A stretch of DNA of 23,830 bases from a virus, in the IMG/VR virus record IMGVR_UViG_3300031840_000290, positions 1 through 23,830 of that record; one strand, written 5' to 3'. The notes below the pieces were generated by a model. It searched no databases, was not told where the DNA came from, and saw nothing but the letters and a program-made list of their open reading frames with translations. Numbering within the stretch: position 1 is the first letter of the stretch; each line of letters opens with the position of its first letter. Positions 1 through 4,996 of the stretch are shown piece after piece. Made by a program: the position numbers and the translations under genes.

Positions 1-76
1 TAGTATGTATGAGTGTGATAAATGCAATGCTTGGTATGAAGTTTTTAATCAATTAAAAGAAAAAATTAATGGCTAG
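1..76 (+). CDS. C-terminal end of a small CxxC protein (partial)
   Basis: The reading frame from base 2 is open at the window edge and ends at TAG 74-76. It encodes a 23-residue tail from Met at base 5 that starts MYECDKCNAWYEV and ends QLKEKING. The CDKC pair suggests half of a small zinc-binding knuckle. Its stop overlaps the ATG of the next gene by 8 bases, the compact spacing used throughout this phage, which supports a real gene. Met at base 5 may be internal, and the true start may lie before the window. No function can be assigned. Confidence 0.45.
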   Translation, partial: SMYECDKCNAWYEVFNQLKEKING

Positions 77-461
77 ATATACCTACGCTTTCAGTAATGG
101 AAATTATAATGATTGGCATAGAAAATATGAGGGTATTGCCATGATTGATATTGATTCTGTTGAGTGTTGTCAGTATTGTTATGAACCTTTAGCTATCATT
201 GAGACTTGTTATGACAAAAATCAAAAATTTAAGGCTACAACCCTGTCAAAGATCATTGCTGAACGCCTAAACATACCCTGCTTTTTAGTTTTCTATAAAG
301 AATCGACACCTGGTAGCCTAATCTTTAGGATCAAGCGTATACGCAGCTCTAAGACAGAGTTTCAGCTAATGAATGAGGATCAATGGGTATCTATTTTAAG
401 ATCCTTGCACGACCACCACTCAACTAATTGTAAATCAACCAAACGAAAGGAAAATAAATGA
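69..461 (+). CDS. Hypothetical protein, possible PD-(D/E)XK nuclease-like fold
   Basis: This is a 130-residue soluble protein. An N-terminal NDWHRKYEG segment (14-22) is followed by AMIDIDSVECCQYC (24-37), with acidic D27/D29 and cysteines 33, 34 and 37. Next comes a strand-like EPLAIIE ending at E45, a lysine-rich turn (K50, K53, K55), a helix (about 56-68) and another strand, PCFLVFYKE (70-78). An Asp, then a hydrophobic strand ending in Glu, then lysine followed by helix and strand, resembles the core of PD-(D/E)XK nucleases. The usual lysine two residues after the Glu is missing (E45-T-C), so the active site would be variant or lost. It overlaps the previous frame by 8 bases and the next gene by ATGA. 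Nuclease function is inference; the gene itself is well supported. Confidence 0.6.
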   Translation: MARYTYAFSNGNYNDWHRKYEGIAMIDIDSVECCQYCYEPLAIIETCYDKNQKFKATTLSKIIAERLNIPCFLVFYKESTPGSLIFRIKRIRSSKTEFQLMNEDQWVSILRSLHDHHSTNCKSTKRKENK

Positions 462-1135
462 ATGTAAGTAGAGGATTTTTACATATAACTTATAAACTAT
501 ACCACCATTTAGATTTAGTAGACGGAGAGAGGAAGTCTCATTGTCTCAATGTATTTTTATCTGTAATGAAATATGCTTGGAAGAAAAATGGATACAAGGC
601 AGGATTAAGACACGAAACAATACACAAAGATACGGGTCTTTGTCGAACCACTATCAAATCTTGCTTGGAAACTTTAAACAAACTTAACATTGTTAAATCT
701 GTGAGGGGTAAATCTGGTAAGACTTATCTTGTTAATGAAACATTTTTGAGAGCCGAGAAACTTTACGAGCCAACCCAGATAGCCGTTAAACCTACACAAG
801 ATAGCCGTTTTACGGCTACATTAGAAGAAACAATATCCATTAATAATATAGGTAAAATAGTTAAGAGTTTTGCAGGGGATAGGGAGAAGATATTAGATGA
901 ATTATCTAAGCTCCCTATCAACGAATTAAAAGAAGATAAAACTAATATCTATTTATGCAAACTAGCCATTGAACGTAAGCAAGATAATGAGAGAGAGAAA
1001 AGTGCAACATATGTAAATGCTGATAAAATATTGTCGGCATTGTCCAAAATAAAGAAACAAGCTAATCCAAGATACAGAGAGAAAGTTGAATACAATAAAA
1101 GAAATAATTTAAATTGGAAAGGAGAACCAAAGTAA
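458..1135 (+). CDS. Winged helix-turn-helix protein, replication initiator- or regulator-like
   Basis: This 225-residue protein starts four bases inside the previous gene (ATGA), with AAAGGA seven bases upstream. The N-terminal half looks like a winged helix: helices at about 28-45 and 50-59, a recognition-type helix at about 60-76 (TGLCRTTIKSCLETL), then a basic wing at about 80-93 (SVRGKSGKTYLVN). This is the HTH_36-type arrangement found in phage and plasmid replication initiators and in some repressors. A linker at about 100-125 leads to a charged helical C-terminal part without a recognisable domain. The DNA encoding the linker carries repeated GATAGCCGTT words and is followed by an AT-rich stretch, recalling initiator genes that contain their own origin. 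The DNA-binding call is fairly secure. Initiator versus regulator is undecided. Confidence 0.7.
   Translation: MNVSRGFLHITYKLYHHLDLVDGERKSHCLNVFLSVMKYAWKKNGYKAGLRHETIHKDTGLCRTTIKSCLETLNKLNIVKSVRGKSGKTYLVNETFLRAEKLYEPTQIAVKPTQDSRFTATLEETISINNIGKIVKSFAGDREKILDELSKLPINELKEDKTNIYLCKLAIERKQDNEREKSATYVNADKILSALSKIKKQANPRYREKVEYNKRNNLNWKGEPK
778..817 (+). repeat. Iteron-like direct repeat plus hairpin inside the winged-helix gene
   Basis: GATAGCCGTT occurs at 778-787 and again at 800-809, 22 bases apart (about two helical turns). The second copy leads into a perfect hairpin, AGCCGT-TTT-ACGGCT (803-817), which gives a third, inverted half-copy. Around it the DNA is very AT-rich, particularly downstream (about 818-880). 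It could be an initiator binding site, an operator, or chance within coding sequence. Confidence 0.35.
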
Positions 1136-1566
1136 TGCCAGGTAGACCAATGAGAAAAGTATTTTGTCAAGGTAATACTAGAGCTGGATTGAGAAAAGGT
1201 TTAAAAATACCTTGTAGAATGAAAGGTTATGTATTATCAGACGGAAAATCTTATAGATGTAAATATCATGGCTATCAAAACTATGATAAATTTAATAAAG
1301 CAAACTACACAGATGAAAGTAGAATAAGACAACTCAAAACATTAATACAATTTAGGAACTATACAGATGAACAAATCAAAGAATACTATTACACCAAAAC
1401 AAAACCAAGAATTGATAACAGAGGAAAGTCTATATACCATAGAAGAAAAATTGGTAAACGGAATGACCCTTACAGAAATACTAAACGACAAGCAGTATCC
1501 TTACAGTTTGATGAAGTTCTACGCTTACTTGAAAAAAAATCCAGAACTAGAAACAAGGATACTTGA
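1135..1566 (+). CDS. Small HGG-like Cys/His protein upstream of terminase
   Basis: I place the start at ATG 1135, which overlaps the previous stop as TAATG and has GGAAAGGAGAA just upstream. An upstream TTG at 1114 is less likely. The 143-residue product has cysteines early (FCQGNT), then IPCRMKG, then YRCKYHG. This C...G..C...C..HG layout matches the small phage family with a C-x-C-x-C-x2-HGG-like signature often found next to terminase small-subunit genes. Four possible ligands suggest a zinc knuckle. The C-terminal 67 residues are very basic and lie entirely within the 200-base overlap with the next gene in another frame, so their sequence may be dictated by that gene. Role unknown; a DNA-binding accessory to packaging is a guess. 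Confidence 0.6.
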   Translation: MPGRPMRKVFCQGNTRAGLRKGLKIPCRMKGYVLSDGKSYRCKYHGYQNYDKFNKANYTDESRIRQLKTLIQFRNYTDEQIKEYYYTKTKPRIDNRGKSIYHRRKIGKRNDPYRNTKRQAVSLQFDEVLRLLEKKSRTRNKDT

Positions 1567-1840
1567 AGCTAGAAAACTAGGTATCCAAACTTTAATTGAT
1601 AAACTAATGCAAGTATTTAGTTATCAAGAAATCGAGTCACCTAACGAGGTGCTTTGGGTGAGGGAAAAAACTCGGTTTATTCAATGGGTTGCAGGAAAAA
1701 TTACTGATCTATATTCTGATAACAAAACTATTAAGCAAGATATTGATACTAAGATGTCTATTAGTTGGGAAGATAACTCTGATAATATGATTGATGTATC
1801 AGAGGATATAGTTGATATACCCTCTGATAATAAAGATTAA
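1367..1840 (+). CDS. terS: Terminase small subunit, Sf6 gp1-like
   Basis: This 157-residue protein has the plan of the Sf6 gp1-type small terminase. A helix with NGMTLTEIL (about 31-39) is followed by a turn and a second DNA-binding-type helix, YSLMKFYAYLKKNPEL (46-61). A long helix containing RILEARKLGIQTLIDKL then leads to a WVREKTRFIQWVAGKITDLYSD segment, which matches the family's conserved arginine-rich 'R...R..W....P..Y.d' region. The tail is acidic. Small terminases form rings that bind the pac or cos site and hand DNA to the large subunit. The start at ATG 1367 has AGGA nine bases upstream, inside the previous gene. The nearest large subunit lies 4 kb away, beyond an inverted gene block, which is unusual. 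Confidence 0.68.
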   Translation: MNKSKNTITPKQNQELITEESLYTIEEKLVNGMTLTEILNDKQYPYSLMKFYAYLKKNPELETRILEARKLGIQTLIDKLMQVFSYQEIESPNEVLWVREKTRFIQWVAGKITDLYSDNKTIKQDIDTKMSISWEDNSDNMIDVSEDIVDIPSDNKD

Positions 1841-2056
1841 TTAATCGTGATCGTATTGTTTCATTACAATATTAAAACTAATCCTGTGATGTGCTTCATG
1901 ACTATCTGCAAGTTCCTCAAGAATATTTATTAACTTTTTAATATTCATTCCATCATCACTTTGATAAGTAGCTAACACTTGATCTGTCATTTTCTTATCA
2001 GTTTTTTCATGGTACTTAGTACCTTTTATTTCTACTTTGTAGTTGTCTATGTACAT
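1841..2056 (-). CDS. Hypothetical small protein (last gene of leftward block)
   Basis: A 71-residue charged protein begins MYIDNYKVEIKG and then has a helical middle containing NIKKLINILEELADSHEAHH. AAAGGGAAAACA lies directly upstream of its ATG on the minus strand, a strong ribosome binding site of the type repeated in this block. Its stop abuts the stop of terS with no spacing, so the two operons converge tail to tail. No known domain is recognised. Confidence 0.65.
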   Translation of the reverse strand: MYIDNYKVEIKGTKYHEKTDKKMTDQVLATYQSDDGMNIKKLINILEELADSHEAHHRISFNIVMKQYDHD

Positions 2057-2078
2057 TGTTTTCCCTTTCTGTTTGTTG

Positions 2079-2315
2079 TTATATTTTTCTTGCTATGTAT
2101 TGAAACTTAGGATCATGATTAATGTTCCCATGCGTCAATCTTTTTTGATATAATTCCACAACATTATTTTCTGCTAATCTCATAAAAAAGTTAGCAATAT
2201 CTCTTAGATTATTGTCATAGAATCTCTGTCTTGCTAAGTAACCTTTGTCATAGTAGGTTATTGATTCCCCACTCCTAGCTTTTTGTACCCAATTTTCGTA
2301 TTGATTTAGTGTCAT
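2079..2315 (-). CDS. Hypothetical small phage protein with YENWV...GxxItYY...GYLAxxR pattern
   Basis: A 78-residue protein begins MTLNQYENWVQKARSGESITYYDKG. The pattern of W, then A-x-x-G-x-x-I-x-Y-Y, then GYLA and an arginine recurs in small accessory proteins of many tailed phages, from memory and without a known function. The second half is helical (NFFMRLAENNVVELYQKR). GAAAGAGG precedes the ATG at good spacing. The first 41 bases overlap the end of the upstream gene in another frame. Confidence 0.65.
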   Translation of the reverse strand: MTLNQYENWVQKARSGESITYYDKGYLARQRFYDNNLRDIANFFMRLAENNVVELYQKRLTHGNINHDPKFQYIARKI

Positions 2316-2457
2316 GTTTAACCTCTTTCATTTTTTGTTTGTTGTTATAATTTCTAACAATCATTCTAATCGCTAGACCATTTTCATCTTTAAGAGTATT
2401 GAATAATATTTTTGTCAATTCCCTTACAGATAAATTTTGTTGTAGTTGTTTATTCAT
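2275..2457 (-). CDS. Hypothetical small basic protein
   Basis: A 60-residue basic protein begins MNKQLQQNLSVRELTKILFNTL. Its start overlaps the stop of the upstream zinc-ribbon gene as TAATG, so translation is probably coupled; GAAGAAG upstream is only a weak ribosome binding site. The last dozen or so codons overlap the downstream gene, and that lysine-rich tail may be shaped by it. No family recognised. Confidence 0.55.
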   Translation of the reverse strand: MNKQLQQNLSVRELTKILFNTLKDENGLAIRMIVRNYNNKQKMKEVKHDTKSIRKLGTKS

Positions 2458-2621
2458 TACTCTAAAACTTCTTCTGGTGCTACTGATCCAATATCTTCAC
2501 TATTACAATCTTTACAAAATGATTTTTCACCATCATTTGTAATATTAATATTTTGACTTGAACAGCTATAACAAACCTCAACATAATTTGTTAAATCAGA
2601 GTAATATATTTTTTCTGTCAT
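2457..2621 (-). CDS. 54-aa zinc-ribbon-like protein
   Basis: I translated this short gene directly. The product is 54 residues, begins MTEKIYYSDLTNYVEVCYSC and ends PEEVLE. It contains two CxxC pairs, C17/C20 (CYSC) and C36/C39 (CKDC), separated by 15 residues with a turn-like NDGEKS. This is the classic spacing of a minimal four-cysteine zinc ribbon. AAAGG stands at normal distance before the ATG, and the stop overlaps the next ATG as TAATG. Small zinc ribbons in phages often bind nucleic acid or host polymerase subunits; that role is inference only. Confidence 0.7.
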   Translation of the reverse strand: MTEKIYYSDLTNYVEVCYSCSSQNINITNDGEKSFCKDCNSEDIGSVAPEEVLE

Positions 2622-2657
2622 TTTTATTTTTACCTTTCTATTTTGCTTAGTTGTTTA

Positions 2658-2900
2658 TTATCTGTAATCATCATATTGTTTTGCTTCCTCATCAGTTATT
2701 TTTTCATAATTCCATTCTCCATGATCCATGATCTCATCAAGTGTTAATGAATGAATGTCAATAAAATCTTTGTCATTTTCATCAATACCTAATTGCCAAT
2801 CTATTGAATGATAATCGCATAGGTCTTGTCTTAAACTTTCTAAGTCATTATAAACTGCACCATTTAATACACCTTGCTTATCTACTCTTAGTATTTTCAT
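2658..2900 (-). CDS. Hypothetical small acidic protein
   Basis: I chose the start at the Met encoded at 2898-2900, because GAGGAGAAA lies directly before it; an upstream Met at 2930 would place this site inside the gene. The 80-residue product begins MKILRVDKQGVLNGAVYNDL and is strongly acidic, ending DEEAKQYDDYR. A W-Q-L-G segment near the middle and a 'SLTLDEIMDHGEW' helix are visible. The ribosome binding site also encodes the last residues (EEK) of the upstream gene. Function unknown. Confidence 0.65.
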   Translation of the reverse strand: MKILRVDKQGVLNGAVYNDLESLRQDLCDYHSIDWQLGIDENDKDFIDIHSLTLDEIMDHGEWNYEKITDEEAKQYDDYR

Positions 2901-2902
2901 AT

Positions 2903-3142
2903 CTATTTCTCCTCTATTTTTTTTACGCATAACTTAACAACTCCAAGCCACTTATCCAACAGTAATTTCTTAACTGCAGGATCATTACATAAGTCATGGT
3001 CTATTTTTATTTCACTTAATTGATCCATAAAATATCTTATGTCTTTTTCTTTTTGTTCTCGTTGTTGTTGCTTAATTGCTTCATGTCTTTTAGCTTTGTT
3101 TTTAGTTCTAACTAAATCTAAAGCGTCAAAATCTACTGCCAT
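2903..3142 (-). CDS. Hypothetical small coiled-coil protein
   Basis: A 79-residue protein begins MAVDFDALDLVRTKNKAKRHEA, followed by a Gln/Glu/Lys-rich stretch (about 20-40) likely to form a helix or short coiled coil, and ends with a helical, basic KKLLLDKWLGVVKLCVKKIEEK-type tail (shown in part). The ATG directly follows the stop of the upstream gene, and the repeated GAAAGCGAGGAATAA junction provides the GAGGA ribosome binding site. No known family. Confidence 0.65.
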   Translation of the reverse strand: MAVDFDALDLVRTKNKAKRHEAIKQQQREQKEKDIRYFMDQLSEIKIDHDLCNDPAVKKLLLDKWLGVVKLCVKKIEEK

Positions 3143-3325
3143 TTATTCCTCGCTTTCCTCTGTTCCCTCATCCATAATATCTTCAAAGAAACAATCAACT
3201 TCTTCATATTCTGCCATTCCTTCATTGTGTAAAATAGTAGCTTTCTCTAAACTATCTGCTTCTATTATACATTCTTCTCTTATATGTTTTCTAACATCTC
3301 TCCAAAATGTGTATTGTTTTTTCAT
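3143..3325 (-). CDS. Hypothetical small acidic protein
   Basis: This 60-residue protein begins MKKQYTFWRDVRKHIREECI. The 'EADSLEKATILHNEGMAEYEE' part resembles small phage proteins with an 'eAdSleeA...h' segment. It ends in the acidic run TEESEE, which is encoded by the shared GAAAGCGAGGAATAA junction that also serves as ribosome binding site for the next gene. The start overlaps the upstream stop by ATGA. Function unknown. Confidence 0.65.
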   Translation of the reverse strand: MKKQYTFWRDVRKHIREECIIEADSLEKATILHNEGMAEYEEVDCFFEDIMDEGTEESEE

Positions 3326-3519
3326 TTATTCCTCGCTTTCTTTTTTATTTCTATTCCACTTGCAACTATATTATGATTTTTATAATCATAAATATCAAAA
3401 TAATCATATGAAGTTCTGCTGTCATTTGTTCTTAAAATTATATCATAATCCATAAGAATATTATTAACTGTATCATCTTCATTTTTTAATATTACTTGAC
3501 AATGTTTATCTTCTAACAT
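3322..3519 (-). CDS. Hypothetical small protein
   Basis: A 65-residue protein begins MLEDKHCQVILKNEDD, with many Asp and Tyr residues (SYDYFDIYDYKNHN) in an apparently beta-rich middle. It ends KKKARNK; this basic tail is the same GAAAGCGAGGAATAA DNA motif that encodes ESEE in its neighbours, read in another frame. Coupled at both ends (TAATG before, ATGA after). No family recognised. Confidence 0.62.
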   Translation of the reverse strand: MLEDKHCQVILKNEDDTVNNILMDYDIILRTNDSRTSYDYFDIYDYKNHNIVASGIEIKKKARNK

Positions 3520-3668
3520 TATTCCTCGCTTTCATCTTCTTGTATTAATTCCCCTTGATCATAACCTTGCTTAATCATTTCAGCTATATGCTCAAGATCA
3601 ACATCATTAGGTTTATAGTTTGGATAATCTTCTATTGTTAGTTTCCACCAACTTGTTTTTGTTTCCAT
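3519..3668 (-). CDS. 49-aa hypothetical protein with HIAxxIxxGYxxGE pattern
   Basis: I translated this short gene directly. The 49 residues begin METKTSWWKLTIEDYPNYK, continue with DLEHIAEMIKQGYDQGELI, and end DESEE. The 'W..ti.D.....D.eHIa..I..Gy..Gel' layout recurs in short accessory proteins of many phages (recognised from memory, function unknown). GAAAGGGAAATAAC precedes the ATG, and the stop overlaps the next ATG as TAATG. The terminal ESEE comes from the repeated junction motif. Confidence 0.68.
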   Translation of the reverse strand: METKTSWWKLTIEDYPNYKPNDVDLEHIAEMIKQGYDQGELIQEDESEE

Positions 3669-3681
3669 GTTATTTCCCTTT

Positions 3682-3753
3682 CTATATTGTTATTATTAAT
3701 ACTATCATTACAAATAAAATTACTACGCAACTATAAAAATTTATATCTGTCAT
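3682..3753 (-). CDS. 23-aa hydrophobic membrane microprotein
   Basis: I translated this very short frame directly: MTDINFYSC followed by VVILFVMIVLIITI and a stop. After a short polar N-terminus, essentially every residue is aliphatic or aromatic, so it would form one membrane-spanning helix. The ATG overlaps the stop of the upstream gene as TAATG, and the stop falls just before the ribosome binding site of the next gene, so it fills the gap exactly. It lacks a strong ribosome binding site of its own and would depend on coupling. It could be a membrane-active or toxin-like peptide, but a role cannot be read from sequence, and chance translation remains possible. Confidence 0.5.
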   Translation of the reverse strand: MTDINFYSCVVILFVMIVLIITI

Positions 3754-4001
3754 TATGCCACACCTAATTTTTGCATTGTGTTATATTGATCTTTTGTTAA
3801 TTCTGTTTCCGAATAAACCTCTATTGCATTTTCCATAAAGTTATCCCAAAAAACATTAGTTTTTAATTCATGCTTTTTTTCTAACCCCCAAAATTTTTTG
3901 CAATACCCATATTCTGTCATTTTTTTATCAAAAATATAGCTAGTTAAATGCTCGTATTCCCCAACGATACAATTAAATTTTACTAAATATTTTTTTGCCA
4001 T
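3753..4001 (-). CDS. Hypothetical small protein
   Basis: This 82-residue protein begins MAKKYLVKFNCIVGEYEHL, an apparent beta-strand pair, continues with an aromatic, lysine-rich middle (YGYCKKFWGLEKKHEL) and ends in a helical TELTKDQYNTMQKLGVA. The ATG is one base past the upstream stop, and the GAAAGCGAGGAT junction provides the ribosome binding site. No known family. Confidence 0.65.
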   Translation of the reverse strand: MAKKYLVKFNCIVGEYEHLTSYIFDKKMTEYGYCKKFWGLEKKHELKTNVFWDNFMENAIEVYSETELTKDQYNTMQKLGVA

Positions 4002-4002
4002 G

Positions 4003-4224
4003 TTATTTATCCTCGCTTTCTGTTTGTTTATCTAATGCGTTTTTAATTGTGCTTTCTAGTTCCCAATATAAATTGCTACCTTTTTCGGTGTTCTTTGTAC
4101 TACCTATATTTTCTTTGTCATCAATTACAAACTCACTTGCTATATCATCGCTTAAATTATCTATAAATTTAAAGTATAAATCATCAGCTAATTCACACGC
4201 TAATTCAAAGTTTTTATCTGTCAT
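4003..4224 (-). CDS. Hypothetical small acidic protein
   Basis: The 73-residue product begins MTDKNFELACELADDLYFKF and consists mainly of acidic amphipathic helix, with a central NIGSTKNTEKGSN loop and a C-terminal ESEDK. AGAAAGCGAGTAAATAAA stands before the ATG. The end of the gene carries the next copy of the junction motif. No recognised function. Confidence 0.62.
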   Translation of the reverse strand: MTDKNFELACELADDLYFKFIDNLSDDIASEFVIDDKENIGSTKNTEKGSNLYWELESTIKNALDKQTESEDK

Positions 4225-4225
4225 T

Positions 4226-4390
4226 TTATTTACTCGCTTTCTGTTTTTGTTTATGTTTTGTTATTGTTTTTTCTTTGCTGTTTTGTATTGCAATTATTCT
4301 ATGAAAAAAAGGGTGCGAACAGTCGCACCTCACACCCTCTTTTTTGGCTTGTTCATTAACTTTTTTAATGATCTTATCTTGCCAATTCAT
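4226..4390 (-). CDS. Questionable small basic protein containing a terminator-like hairpin
   Basis: If translated from ATG 4390 (GAGGA nearby) it gives 54 residues beginning MNWQDKIIKKVNEQAKKEG and ending in a lysine/glutamine-rich tail. Upstream Mets at 4408 and 4399 are in frame but lie deeper inside the previous gene. A strong hairpin plus T-run in the direction of transcription sits in the middle of the frame (encoding VRCDCSHPFF), and the tail has low complexity. Either a real gene carries an attenuator, or this is a noncoding spacer between two leftward transcripts. It begins inside the end of the upstream gene. Confidence 0.35.
   Translation of the reverse strand: MNWQDKIIKKVNEQAKKEGVRCDCSHPFFHRIIAIQNSKEKTITKHKQKQKASK
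4304..4329 (-). terminator. Intrinsic terminator-like hairpin in the leftward block
   Basis: On the minus strand GGTGCGA (4329-4323), loop CTGT and TCGCACC (4318-4312) form a perfect 7-bp GC-rich stem. It is followed by C and seven T residues (4310-4304). An overlapping alternative stem pairs AGGGTG with CACCCT, and the plus strand also ends in T-rich sequence (4338-4345), so it may work in both directions. It lies within the doubtful frame at 4226-4390. Confidence 0.6.
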
Positions 4391-4556
4391 TTTCCTCATC
4401 TTCCTCATCTTCGTTTAAATTGTTTGCGTCAAGATAATCATCATAACCTACATTATAGGCAATCGGATCGCTATCTTTTAAGAGTTTGGAAAAATTCCAA
4501 ATTCCTGTGTCATAAAGCTCATCTAACCAATCATTGTATTGATCTTCATATTTCAT
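4374..4556 (-). CDS. Small phage protein with WLDELYDTG...LLKDSDPIAYNVGYDDYLD pattern
   Basis: The 60 residues begin MKYEDQYNDWLDELYDTG and contain KLLKDSDPIAYNVGYDDYLD before an acidic tail (NEDEEDEENELAR). The 'LKe.DPiAY..Gy.Dyld' signature recurs in a family of short tailed-phage proteins, recognised from memory and without a known function. AGAAAGGAT provides the ribosome binding site. It is a soluble acidic protein, possibly a small host-interaction factor (inference). Confidence 0.7.
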   Translation of the reverse strand: MKYEDQYNDWLDELYDTGIWNFSKLLKDSDPIAYNVGYDDYLDANNLNEDEEDEENELAR

Positions 4557-4574
4557 TTTTTTTTATCCTTTCTG

Positions 4575-4832
4575 TTATATGTATTTTTTGTCTATGTTTT
4601 TGTTCTCAAGAAGATTAACAAAATCTTTATATCTCATACGATATTCTCTGTTGCTTCCTGTTAATTCCTCTATTCTGTTTAAGTGTTTCGCTGTAGTTAC
4701 TGACCATACATTCTCGCAAACATAAGTATCAACAGGCGTCTTAATTGCTACTGTTGTATTATAGCTATAAAATACTTGATTGTTTCCTATTGTTTGAGTG
4801 TATAGGCTTTTTTGGTCTATTTGTGTTTTCAT
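4575..4832 (-). CDS. Small phage protein with SYNTtVAI...WSVTTAKHLNRIEE pattern
   Basis: The 85 residues begin MKTQIDQKSLYTQTIGNNQ. A beta-rich FYSYNTTVAIKTP segment (about 21-33) leads to VCENVWSVTTAKHLNRIEEL (38-57) and a basic helical tail. The 'SYnT.VA....W.sVTT.KHlN' signature belongs to a widespread short accessory family of marine and enteric phages whose function is not known to me. AAAGGGAAAACA lies upstream of the ATG. The 77 bases before it hold two plus-strand TTGAC boxes nearby and no other gene. Confidence 0.72.
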   Translation of the reverse strand: MKTQIDQKSLYTQTIGNNQVFYSYNTTVAIKTPVDTYVCENVWSVTTAKHLNRIEELTGSNREYRMRYKDFVNLLENKNIDKKYI

Positions 4833-4909
4833 TGTTTTCCCTTTGTTATTTGTTTTCTATTGTTATAATTGTTGTTATTTTATTTTTATAGTTGACAAGA
4901 TGTCGCATA

Positions 4910-4996
4910 TTAGATTGACCATAAATGCAAGATATAAAGCATTAATGAAGTTAAAAAGGTTGTAGTAAATACAAAGAATAATATTTTATAGATCAT
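4910..4996 (-). CDS. 28-aa hydrophobic membrane microprotein
   Basis: I translated this short frame directly: MIYKILFFVFTTTFLTSL followed by MLYILHLWSI. It has one basic residue near the N-terminus and is otherwise aliphatic/aromatic, enough for a single transmembrane helix, probably with the N-terminus inside. AAAGGA lies seven bases before the ATG, an optimal ribosome binding site, and the frame overlaps the end of the upstream gene by 11 bases. This context favours real translation. Small single-helix phage peptides can act as holin-like, superinfection-exclusion or host-toxic factors; none can be chosen here. Confidence 0.55.
   Translation of the reverse strand: MIYKILFFVFTTTFLTSLMLYILHLWSI

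Noticed and set aside
1114-1134. TTG start at 1114 for the HGG-like gene
   Set aside because: ATG 1135 has a strong ribosome binding site and the usual TAATG overlap; the TTG lies before that site.
3995-4618. Plus-strand 207-codon hydrophobic frame, and a similar one at 3039-3455
   Set aside because: Antisense of several well-formed minus-strand genes with ribosome binding sites; Ser/Leu/Phe-rich composition is what reversed lysine/glutamate codons give.
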